Source of the DNA: Paramuribaculum sp.
GTDB taxonomy: Bacteria > Bacteroidota > Bacteroidia > Bacteroidales > Muribaculaceae
Direction of reading: 5' to 3'
DNA length: 10,614 bases
Assembly (NCBI GenBank): GCA_009775605.1
Contig: VSPV01000084.1
Location: 1 to 10,614, forward strand
The notes beneath the pieces are model-generated. The model was not told where the DNA came from and ran no database searches. It was given only the letters and a program-made list of their open reading frames with translations. Of the stretch, positions 1 to 6,537 are shown in pieces (positions within the stretch are counted from its first letter, which is position 1; each line of letters begins with the position of its first letter). A program made the translations under genes and the position numbers.

Positions 1-15
1 GTTAAACATCCGGCA

Positions 16-37
16 TTATTAAGTTTTTATTAAACTT
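16..37 (+). promoter_or_regulatory. 11-bp tandem repeat, possible operator of the response regulator gene
   Basis: Two adjacent 11-mers, TTATTAAGTTT (16-26) and TTATTAAACTT (27-37), match at 9 of 11 positions and sit in exact tandem. OmpR/PhoB-family regulators generally bind direct repeats spaced about one helical turn, so this is a candidate autoregulatory site 66 bp before the start codon. A TTTTGA hexamer at 36-41 also occurs in the repeat before the phosphate transporter gene. The AT-rich background makes chance similarity possible. The link to the downstream regulator is inference. Confidence 0.35.
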
Positions 38-71
38 TTGATACGTTGATTTTTATATAGGTACCCCATAT

Positions 72-79
72 TAATTTTG
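72..79 (+). promoter_or_regulatory. Candidate Bacteroidetes -7 promoter element
   Basis: TAATTTTG matches the Bacteroidetes sigma-ABfr -7 consensus TAnnTTTG and ends 23 bp before the regulator start codon. The upstream -33 TTTG is weak: only a TTG at 46-48, about 23 bp away, so the spacing is slightly long. This would give a short 5' leader. Confidence 0.35.
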
Positions 80-102
80 CAGCGACAGAAACAATATCGG
101 AC

Positions 103-792
103 ATGTGTTACAGAATTTTGATTGTGGATGATGAAGAAACTCTCTGCGAAGCTTTGAAATTCAATCTTGAAGAAGAAGGATATGAGGTGGACACCGCTTA
201 TAATTCGGAACAGGTACTCACTATGGACACATCACGTTATGACCTCATGCTTCTTGATATAATGATGGGAGATATTTCGGGAACGCAACTCGCGAAAATC
301 ATCAGATCAAACCCGGCCACAGCAGCTACTCCAATTATATTCTGCACCGCCAAGGACTCCGAGGACGACATGGTGAAGGGGCTCGAACTCGGGGCCGACG
401 ATTATATCACCACGCCTTATTCTCTCAGAAATGTACTCGCGAGGGTAAAAACGGTCCTGCGACGAATGAATTCCGGCGCCCGCCCCTCCCGCTCCCCGGA
501 AGACGCCGTTTCTTTTCAGGGATTACAAATCCTGCCGTCTAAAAAGGTGTGTCTGGTAGATGGAGAGGAAATCAAGCTGCCGAAAAAGGAATTCGAGATT
601 CTACTGAAATTAGTCCGCAACATAGGCAGGGTTTTCTCGCGCGAAGAAATTCTGAAGGATATCTGGCCCGATGAAGTGGTGGTGGTAGATCGGGTGGTGG
701 ATGTAAACGTGACCCGCATCCGCCAGAAAATAGGGAAATACGGAAAACACATCAAATCGCGGTCGGGCTACGGCTACGGATTCATGAACTGA
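103..792 (+). CDS. PhoB-like OmpR-family response regulator with Thr in place of the switch Lys
   Basis: This is a two-domain transcription regulator of 229 aa. The receiver domain (about residues 4-121) has the acidic pair D9/D10, the phosphoacceptor D52 in an LLDIMMG context and the switch Thr T82. The winged-helix DNA-binding domain (about 133-228) ends in the usual GYGYGF-type hairpin. The conserved lysine of the DDYIxKPF motif is a threonine here (T104, codon ACG at 412-414), and the following aromatic is Y106. Family knowledge says this Lys contacts the phosphoryl group, so activation or phosphatase control may differ from a standard PhoB. The gene lies 94 bp upstream of a phosphate transporter on the same strand, which supports a role in phosphate control; that role is inferred. 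No histidine kinase is in the window, though one could lie upstream of position 1. ATG 103 is chosen because the receiver fold begins immediately after it. It is unlikely to be RprY, whose receiver sequence as I remember it differs. Confidence 0.93.
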   Translation: MCYRILIVDDEETLCEALKFNLEEEGYEVDTAYNSEQVLTMDTSRYDLMLLDIMMGDISGTQLAKIIRSNPATAATPIIFCTAKDSEDDMVKGLELGADDYITTPYSLRNVLARVKTVLRRMNSGARPSRSPEDAVSFQGLQILPSKKVCLVDGEEIKLPKKEFEILLKLVRNIGRVFSREEILKDIWPDEVVVVDRVVDVNVTRIRQKIGKYGKHIKSRSGYGYGFMN

Positions 793-811
793 TTTCACAG
801 AACCTTAAGAA

Positions 812-833
812 TTTTGAAATATTTTTGAAATAA
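812..833 (+). promoter_or_regulatory. 11-bp tandem repeat upstream of the phosphate transporter, candidate PhoB-like operator
   Basis: Two head-to-tail 11-mers, TTTTGAAATAT (812-822) and TTTTGAAATAA (823-833), are identical at 10 of 11 positions. An 11-bp period is that of Pho boxes and other OmpR-family sites. It lies 54 bp before the probable transporter start and 20 bp after the end of the regulator gene, where such a site would be expected. It overlaps a TAnnTTTG match at 820-827, so binding could block or position RNA polymerase. The function is inferred. Confidence 0.45.
820..827 (+). promoter_or_regulatory. Candidate -7 promoter element for the phosphate transporter
   Basis: TATTTTTG fits TAnnTTTG and lies 59 bp upstream of the ATG at 887. 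No good -33 TTTG is seen 19-21 bp upstream. The match is embedded in the 11-bp tandem repeat, so it may simply be part of that repeat. Confidence 0.25.
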
Positions 834-886
834 AATTGAGTGACTTTTGCCGTAGAAATAAACTAATAAATTATACTTCGGTAAAA

Positions 887-3184
887 ATGGACATTCTATT
901 TCTATGCGTCATCATTTTCCTTTTCCTGCTGGCAGTATTCGATCTTTCGGTTGGAGTAAGCAATGACGCGGTAAATTTCCTCAATTCGGCCATAGGTTCC
1001 AAGGCTGCTTCGTTCAAGAGAATACTTATCGTCGCCTCTATCGGCGTATTTGTAGGCGCTGCCATGAGCAACGGCATGATGGATATTGCCCGTCATGGCA
1101 TTTTCAGGCCGGAACATTTCTCTTTCTATGACCTGATATGTATTTTCATGGCCGTTATGGTGACGGACATCATACTCCTTGACATTTTCAACTCATTGGG
1201 TATGCCTACGTCCACCACGGTTTCCATGGTCTTTGAACTGCTGGGCGCCACTTTTGTAGTCGCCCTCATCAAGATGGCCGGCGGAATCGATCTCGGACTT
1301 AACGACCTTCTGAACACCGAAAAGGCATTGTCGGTGATTCTCGGCATATTCCTGTCGGTCGCCATTGCGTTTGTGTTCGGAACTATTGTACAGTTCATTT
1401 CGCGAACCATTTTCTCCTTTGAATATCGGAGCAAACTTAAATGGAAAATAGGAATCTACGGTGGTATATGCGTCACGGCAATCGTCTATTTTCTTCTTAT
1501 CAAGGGAGCCAAAGACCTTTCTTTCATGACTCCCGATGTCAAAGCGTGGATTAAAGCCAACACTCTCCCGTTGATGGGCTTCTGTTTTGTGGGTTCTACC
1601 ATATTGATGCAGATTCTCCACTGGCTGAAAGTAAACGTTCTGAAAGTAGTGGTGCTCTTAGGTACTTTCGCCCTTGCGATGGCATTCGCCGGCAACGACC
1701 TTGTCAACTTCATCGGCGTTCCCCTGAGCGGACTTGCTTCATATCAGGACTATATGGCCAACGGCGGCGGAGATGCCCACGGTTTCCTGATGGGTTCTCT
1801 CAACGGGCCGGCCGATACCCCGATTTACTTCCTCGTGGGAGCCGGAGTGATTATGGTTGTCTCCCTCGCCACCTCAACCAAGGCCCGCAATGTCACAAAA
1901 ACAGAAATCGGACTTGGTTCGCAGACGGGCGGCGACGAGATGTTCGGTTCCTCCCGCATAGCTCGCCGTCTCGTCCGCTGGACTCTCAATATCATTGCCT
2001 GGGTGCGTAAAGTCACCCCCATGCCCGTGCGCCGATGGTTCAACCGACGTTTCAATCTGGACGACACGATTCTTGAACAGGGCGCAGCTTTTGACCTCAT
2101 ACGCGGATCTGTGAACCTCGTGCTCGCCGGTGCCCTGATTGCGTTTGGCACTTCGATGAAACTCCCTCTGTCCACCACATTCGTAACCTTCATGGTTGCC
2201 ATGGGTACATCTCTCGCCGACCGGGCATGGGGCCGTGAAAGCGCTGTTTTCCGCATCACCGGCGTTATCTCCGTAATCGGAGGCTGGTTCATTACGGCAG
2301 GCGCTGCTTTCATCGGAGCCGGAGTGATTGTTCTTCTGATGCACTTCGGAGGCCACTGGGTCATGATTGCCCTCGCGATTCTCACAATCGTTCTTCTTAT
2401 CCGCAGCAACCTTCGCTTCAAGAACCGCCAGGAATCTGAAGATGGCGACGTGATGTTCAACACCATCATCACCACGGACGACAAAAGTCAGATCTGGCCT
2501 CTCCTCATGGTGTATATCACCGAGCAGCAGCAGAAATTCATCACATATGCTGCCGAAGGCTACCGCACCGTAACCGATGCGTTCATAAATGAAAACGCCG
2601 GTGTGTTGGGAAAGGCCGAATCGAGTCTGGCCTCACAGAAAAACATTCTCAAAAGCGCCCGGCGCAAGGAAACGCTCTGCCTGCGTCTCGTTCCCCACGA
2701 AACCGCAATCGAAAAGACCACCTGGTTCTATCTCAGCAACAACCTGTGTATGTCCATTCTGTATAATCTCCGGCGAATCAATGAGGTGTGCAAGGAACAC
2801 GTGGAAAACAACTTCCTCCCCCTTCCACCCCGCTACACCACCGAATATGAGTTGCTTTGCAGCCGGATTGAAACGCTTTTCAATGACACCATCGAAGTGA
2901 TGAAGAGCGGCGACATGGAAGTAATCTCACAGTTACGCCGTCATTGCGACGAAATCAAGGATACGGTTTCAGATACCTATCATCGTGTGCAGGACCACAT
3001 GCGCGACGGCGATGTAGCCTCGCTAACCGTACTATATGTTTACGTCAATATCCTTCAGGAATCTCAGGAAATGGTGTCGTCCATCCGTAAATATCTTCGC
3101 GCGTTCGCCAAGTTAAGAGACTCCGAATTCCGTTCGCGCCCTACCCCGAAAGCTTTACCCGCAGATATAGAACCGGTTCGATAA
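887..3184 (+). CDS. PiT-family inorganic phosphate transporter with C-terminal PhoU-like domain
   Basis: This is a predicted inner-membrane phosphate symporter of 765 aa. The two inverted PHO4/PiT repeats are visible: GVSNDAVNFLNSA (residues 23-35) and FAGNDLVNFIGVP (267-279). Each is followed by a second paired motif, GMPTSTTVS (105-113) and KLPLSTTFVTF (425-435). Many hydrophobic helices cover about 1-505, interrupted by a basic cytoplasmic loop at about 332-395. Residues about 520-748 are soluble, alpha-helical and charged, resembling PhoU/DUF47-type helical bundles. The protein is therefore much longer than a simple PiT of roughly 400-500 aa, and the extension probably senses or gates transport. 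A TTG at 836 would add 17 polar residues. ATG 887 is preferred because the first membrane helix starts there and the longer version would run into the upstream repeats. The regulator gene lies 94 bp upstream, so co-regulation by phosphate is likely but inferred. Confidence 0.93.
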   Translation: MDILFLCVIIFLFLLAVFDLSVGVSNDAVNFLNSAIGSKAASFKRILIVASIGVFVGAAMSNGMMDIARHGIFRPEHFSFYDLICIFMAVMVTDIILLDIFNSLGMPTSTTVSMVFELLGATFVVALIKMAGGIDLGLNDLLNTEKALSVILGIFLSVAIAFVFGTIVQFISRTIFSFEYRSKLKWKIGIYGGICVTAIVYFLLIKGAKDLSFMTPDVKAWIKANTLPLMGFCFVGSTILMQILHWLKVNVLKVVVLLGTFALAMAFAGNDLVNFIGVPLSGLASYQDYMANGGGDAHGFLMGSLNGPADTPIYFLVGAGVIMVVSLATSTKARNVTKTEIGLGSQTGGDEMFGSSRIARRLVRWTLNIIAWVRKVTPMPVRRWFNRRFNLDDTILEQGAAFDLIRGSVNLVLAGALIAFGTSMKLPLSTTFVTFMVAMGTSLADRAWGRESAVFRITGVISVIGGWFITAGAAFIGAGVIVLLMHFGGHWVMIALAILTIVLLIRSNLRFKNRQESEDGDVMFNTIITTDDKSQIWPLLMVYITEQQQKFITYAAEGYRTVTDAFINENAGVLGKAESSLASQKNILKSARRKETLCLRLVPHETAIEKTTWFYLSNNLCMSILYNLRRINEVCKEHVENNFLPLPPRYTTEYELLCSRIETLFNDTIEVMKSGDMEVISQLRRHCDEIKDTVSDTYHRVQDHMRDGDVASLTVLYVYVNILQESQEMVSSIRKYLRAFAKLRDSEFRSRPTPKALPADIEPVR

Positions 3185-3186
3185 TA

Positions 3187-3600
3187 TTAGAGCTTTCCCG
3201 CCATAAAACGTTCGATAAGAGGCAGGCACTCCTCCGGCGTAACACATTCCAGACACAGCGTCTCTACTGGGCAAAGGCCATCTTCTCTGCGATTGATTAT
3301 ATTGGGAACAACAGTCTGAAAACTTACAGGAATTCCGCAGTCATTCAGCAGTGACAGGGCCGGCGCACTAATGGTATCGGTGATGATTTCTGAAACTTTA
3401 CCGAGAGCCATTAGTGCAGCCGCCCCTTTTCCTATGATTTTGTCGGCTACCTCTGCACCTTCCAATAGTTCTTTTCGCTCGTTATAGATACGGTACAGAT
3501 CTGAAACTCCGCGCCCGGTGAATGTGTGTATGCTGTTGTTACGGATTACAAGCGAATATCCTCCGGAATGCAGAATTTCCATTAAACGTTCCAATTTCAT
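3187..3600 (-). CDS. DUF1893 (TM1506-like) domain protein
   Basis: This is a single-domain protein of 137 aa, close to the usual DUF1893 length. Recognisable family features are the GRGVSDLYRIY segment (29-39), the GAEVADKIIGKGAAALMALG helix region (48-67) and a late cysteine cluster including CPVETLCLEC (110-119). Related proteins such as Thermotoga TM1506 have a cytidine-deaminase-like fold, but no reaction is established and I see no canonical HxE plus PCxxC zinc site. No signal peptide or membrane segment is present, so it is probably cytosolic. Its stop codon lies 2 bp from the stop of the convergent phosphate transporter, so the two transcripts probably overlap. Its start is the only plausible ATG at the N-terminal edge of the domain. 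The function is unknown. Confidence 0.82.
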   Translation of the reverse strand: MKLERLMEILHSGGYSLVIRNNSIHTFTGRGVSDLYRIYNERKELLEGAEVADKIIGKGAAALMALGKVSEIITDTISAPALSLLNDCGIPVSFQTVVPNIINRREDGLCPVETLCLECVTPEECLPLIERFMAGKL

Positions 3601-3923
3601 ACTTAAATATGTCTCAGTTGTTATACAAATTTGTCTATCTGCGGCATCGTTATGGCGATTAAATATCTTCTTCAGATTCTTTTACCTTTCTCATGTTTAT
3701 GCTAATAAAGTTATAACAGTTTTTCTCTAATGCAAAATTTCTTCAGAAATCACTCCCGTTATTCAACAAATCATGTTAACTTTATCCATATCTTTGATTT
3801 TTGTTTTCTTCATAGGAAAAGTGTCGACTTTTAATTGACAATAAATCTCGACAATTTGCCAAAACAGCCATCTTGTTACCAGTCAACAATTTACAATTAG
3901 TTAATCATCTGCTTAAATTTAAT
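3601..3923. other. AT-rich divergent intergenic region
   Basis: This 323-bp stretch separates the divergently transcribed DUF1893 gene and the GH30 gene and should hold both promoters. No convincing gene is seen. It contains one good -7-like element for the plus strand (3789-3796) and a near match for the minus strand, which reads CAAATTTG at 3626-3633. Short repeats of ACAATTT occur at 3850-3895, and GTCGA/TCGAC arms lie near 3832-3852. These could be operator half-sites but are too short to call. Confidence 0.5.
3789..3796 (+). promoter_or_regulatory. Candidate -7 promoter element for the GH30 gene
   Basis: TATCTTTG matches TAnnTTTG exactly. It would give a 5' leader of roughly 120 nt before the ATG at 3924. 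No clear TTTG is present 19-21 bp upstream, which lowers confidence. Confidence 0.3.
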
Positions 3924-5401
3924 ATGAAAACAAATGTCTTAACCGCTTCTATTATTCTGACAACCGTTTTGCTTTCGTGCCAAAGCAAGCCACAGTTAGA
4001 ATGGGTATCGTCTACGGAAAGGCCTGTTGGCAAACAGAGAAACCGGTTCCGGTGGCAGAGGCGAGTGTGAAACCTTTGGTCTCAATCAAGACAACCGATT
4101 TGCAACAGCAGATTGAAGGTTTCGGGGCTTGTTTCAATGAGCTGGGGTGGATGTCATTAAATAAACTGGACTCGGCCGATCGGCAAAGCGTGCTCAAAGA
4201 ATTGTTTTATCCCGCACTTGGAGCCAACTTCACCATAGCTCGTATGCCGATAGGCGCCAACGATTTCTCACGCGACTGGTATTCGTATGCGGAACAGCCG
4301 GCCGATTTCACCATGGAGTCATTTACCATTGACAACGACAGGCAGACGCTGATTCCGTTTATCCGGGATGCCTTGAAATATAACGCCGATCTGAAGCTTT
4401 GGGCTTCGCCGTGGTCACCCCCTTCGTGGATGAAACATAACAAGCATTATGCAAGTGTTTCTACTCCTAAAAACGCAGGCAGCCTGAACAAGAAGTTGCA
4501 GGAAGGTGAAAGCACATATATGACCACCATCGTGGATAATGGTTTGCCGGAAAATCGCCAGGGGCGTGAAGGGACGGATATGTTCATCTGTGAGCCGGAA
4601 TATTTCTCGGCCTATGCGCTTTATTTCTCTAAATTCATCGATGCCTATCGCAAAGAAGGTATTAACATCTCGATGGTGATGCCGCAGAATGAATTCAATT
4701 CGGCTCAGGTTTTCCCGAGTTGTTGTTGGACAGCAGCCTCGCTGGCCGAGTTTGTGGGCAAATATCTGGGACCGGCCATGGATAAGAAAGGTATCGAAGT
4801 GATGTTCGGAACGATGGAACGCCCGAATACAGCCCTGGTCGATACTTTGCTGAACGATCCTGAAAGCAGTAAATATATCCGTGGCGTCGGTTTCCAATGG
4901 GCCGGGAAAGAAGCCATCGCCCCCATTCACCGCCGGTATCCGGATTTGAAACTATACCAGACAGAACAGGAATGTGGCGATGGAAAGAATACCTGGGACG
5001 CAGCACTGTATTCCTGGCAGCTGATGCGCCACTATCTCGACAACGGTACTTCGGCTTATTTTTATTGGAATATCTCGCTCGAAGAAGGAGGCATCAGCCG
5101 CTGGGGCTGGGCTCAGAACTCTTTGGTCACAGTAAACAAAGATGGAAAATCCTATCGTTATACTCCGGAATATTTCGTGATGATACACGTCACCCCCTAT
5201 GTGCAGCCGGGAGCATTCAAGCTGGCAGCCGATGGCGATGCAAAAGAATTACTGGCATTCATTAATCCCGATCAAAGCATAGTTGTGGTGGCATCGAATG
5301 AGTCTGCCGAACCGAAGGTATATCCCTTCTCCATCGATGGACAGGTTTACGCACCACGCCTTGCTCCACGTTCGATCAATACGTTCCTTTGGCGAAAATA
5401 G
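3924..5401 (+). CDS. GH30 glycoside hydrolase lipoprotein with an apparent frameshift after the signal peptide
   Basis: The catalytic part is a clan GH-A (beta/alpha)8 barrel plus beta-sandwich typical of GH30 (glucosylceramidase, beta-glucosidase or beta-1,6-glucanase). Visible motifs are the IEGFGACFNE start, the WSPPSWMK signature, the probable acid/base Glu in MPQNEF (codon 4691-4693) and the probable nucleophile Glu in YQTEQECGDG (codon 4964-4966). The N-terminus lies in another frame: from ATG 3924 comes a lipoprotein signal with lipobox LLSC (Cys19), then SKPQLEWVSSTE to codon 4017-4019. The next sensible residues, KACWQTEKPVPV, are read one base back from 4019. Restoring one A in the AAA at 4018-4020 gives a continuous protein of about 492 aa, a normal GH30 length. 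As written, translation from GTG 3977 or ATG 4001 would yield an enzyme without an export signal, so the gene is either broken or carries a sequencing indel. No SusC/SusD genes flank it. The substrate cannot be fixed; secreted or periplasmic beta-glucan or glucoside cleavage is inferred. Confidence 0.85.
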
Positions 5402-5514
5402 AGTGCCTGCGCTGTCACTCGGCGCCTTTCTATTGTTATGACCTCAGCATCGGAAAGCCGTCAGGCCTTATGGGGGCGTACCTTGCCATCACTGATCTGA
5501 GGAAACATAATCAT

Positions 5515-6366
5515 TTACAGTCGCGATAAAAATTCCGTTCCCGTCATTTCTTCTGAAAGAGAGAACGCAAAAAGTTTCTTTCCGAGATCTTTCAGAGAGG
5601 CACCGAGATGATAGACCTCCTCATCTATTATCAGGAAACGGTCATGTGCGCGGCGATATGTCTTAATATCGATAGGCTCATACTGGGAGTTGTGTTTCTG
5701 AAGGTCGAGCCGTAGCTCACGCGAGATTGTATGGGTATAGATGGTTGCTCTCACTCCCGCATTACGCTTGGCGAGCTGCAGAAACACGGTCTCATCAATA
5801 TAGTTGTCAATCAACACAACTCGACTGTTGGCTTTGCGGATAAGCTGCGATGTGATATAATAAGCATCAAATATCTGCCCCTCAAATAGAATCCCCTCCC
5901 GGGGAGGCAATGCCGTACGCACAAAGAAATCCACATCCTTACGCAGATTATCCAATCTTTTATCATGCTCGGAAAGGCGTCTGTCCATCCGATCCTCCAT
6001 CTGTGCCAGCCTTTGATTCACCGAATATCCCCGCAGGAGATACTCCTTAAGAACCTTATTGGCCCATTGGCGGAATTGAGTACCTCTTAACGATTTAACT
6101 CTATACCCTACAGATATTATCACATCAAGACTGAATAACTTGATTGGCTTGTCGGATGAAGCAATGTGCAAAAAATGCACATTGCTAATTTCTTCAAGTT
6201 CCTTCTCCTTGAATATATTGTTGATGTGTTTGGTAATGACTGAACGATCACGTAAAAAGAGATCAGCCATCTGTTGCTGGGTCAGCCACACCGTTTCATT
6301 CTCGAGGCGTACCTCAAGCTTCATTGTCTTATCAGGCTGATAGAGTATTATTTCATTAGTTCCCAT
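5515..6366 (-). CDS. RhuM-family protein with C-terminal phospholipase D-like domain
   Basis: This protein of 283 aa is read from ATG 6366. A TTG two codons earlier (6372) is less likely. Residues about 5-115 form the RhuM core: ETVWLTQQQMADLF, a DRSVITKHINNIF helix-turn-helix-like segment, FSLDVIISVGYRVKS and RGTQFRQWANKVLKEYL. Residues about 116-150 are highly charged and likely coiled coil. The C-terminal part (about 158-283) has a VVLIDNYID strand (183-191) and an HxR(x4)D motif, H241-R243-D248 in HDRFLIID, followed by GASLKDLGKK. This resembles a single HKD phospholipase D-like half-site with Lys replaced by Arg. RhuM proteins are named from a Salmonella pathogenicity-island gene and are common near accessory and defence loci, but no activity is established. 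A DNA-binding or nuclease-like role is inference. The gene is monocistronic and convergent with the GH30 gene. Confidence 0.85.
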   Translation of the reverse strand: MGTNEIILYQPDKTMKLEVRLENETVWLTQQQMADLFLRDRSVITKHINNIFKEKELEEISNVHFLHIASSDKPIKLFSLDVIISVGYRVKSLRGTQFRQWANKVLKEYLLRGYSVNQRLAQMEDRMDRRLSEHDKRLDNLRKDVDFFVRTALPPREGILFEGQIFDAYYITSQLIRKANSRVVLIDNYIDETVFLQLAKRNAGVRATIYTHTISRELRLDLQKHNSQYEPIDIKTYRRAHDRFLIIDEEVYHLGASLKDLGKKLFAFSLSEEMTGTEFLSRL

Positions 6367-6475
6367 ACGCAAAGCTACAAAATAATTATTAGAACCTACA
6401 AACTAAAGACAATTAGTTATAGCAATCCGAATGTAACCCCGAAAACCATACCCGGTAATCTGAAATAATGAAAAC

Positions 6476-6508
6476 CAGCGGGACAAACGCCTGTCGCTTG
6501 CCCCGCTG
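6476..6508 (-). terminator. Intrinsic terminator of the sigma / anti-sigma / outer-membrane-protein operon
   Basis: The inverted repeat has 7-bp outer arms CAGCGGG (6476-6482) and CCCGCTG (6502-6508), then CAA/TTG and CG/CG inner arms around a 5-nt loop (6490-6494). Two positions are A/C mismatches on the plus strand but G-U wobble pairs in minus-strand RNA. The minus transcript therefore has a continuous 14-bp stem. It is followed by GGTTTTCATTATTT and begins 30 nt after the stop codon of the outer-membrane protein. This strand asymmetry supports termination of the minus-strand operon rather than plus-strand transcription. Confidence 0.8.
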
Positions 6509-6537
6509 AAAAAAGAGTCCGATTTAACCCCACTTTT

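Noticed and set aside
836..886. Upstream TTG start for the phosphate transporter
   Set aside because: It would add a polar 17-residue segment before the first membrane helix, and it uses a rare start codon when ATG 887 fits the family N-terminus.
1825..2484. Long antisense reading frame (219 codons) inside the phosphate transporter gene
   Set aside because: Its peptide is Arg/Met/Thr/Pro-rich with no domain, and it lies wholly opposite a strongly recognised PiT gene. It is a shadow of that gene's codon use.
3832..3852. GTCGA/TCGAC inverted repeat upstream of the GH30 gene as an operator
   Set aside because: It has 5-bp arms in AT-rich sequence, with no second copy or conserved spacing to support it.
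4011..4025. Programmed -1 frameshift in the GH30 gene
   Set aside because: The zero-frame codons at the site are ACG GAA AGG. There is no X XXY YYZ heptamer or zero-frame A-AAG slippery site, and a signal peptide is not normally separated from its enzyme in this way.
4415..4930. Antisense reading frame (171 codons) in the GH30 gene
   Set aside because: The peptide has no recognisable domain and lies opposite conserved GH30 catalytic sequence. It is a shadow frame.
5401..5420. GAGTG/CACTC hairpin directly after the GH30 stop as a terminator
   Set aside because: The stem is only 5 bp with a 10-nt loop, and the following sequence starts with GGCGCC rather than a T run. It is too weak to call.
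5442..5502. CCTCAG/CTGAGG inverted repeat between the GH30 and RhuM genes
   Set aside because: It has 6-bp arms with a 49-bp loop and no extension. This is consistent with chance.
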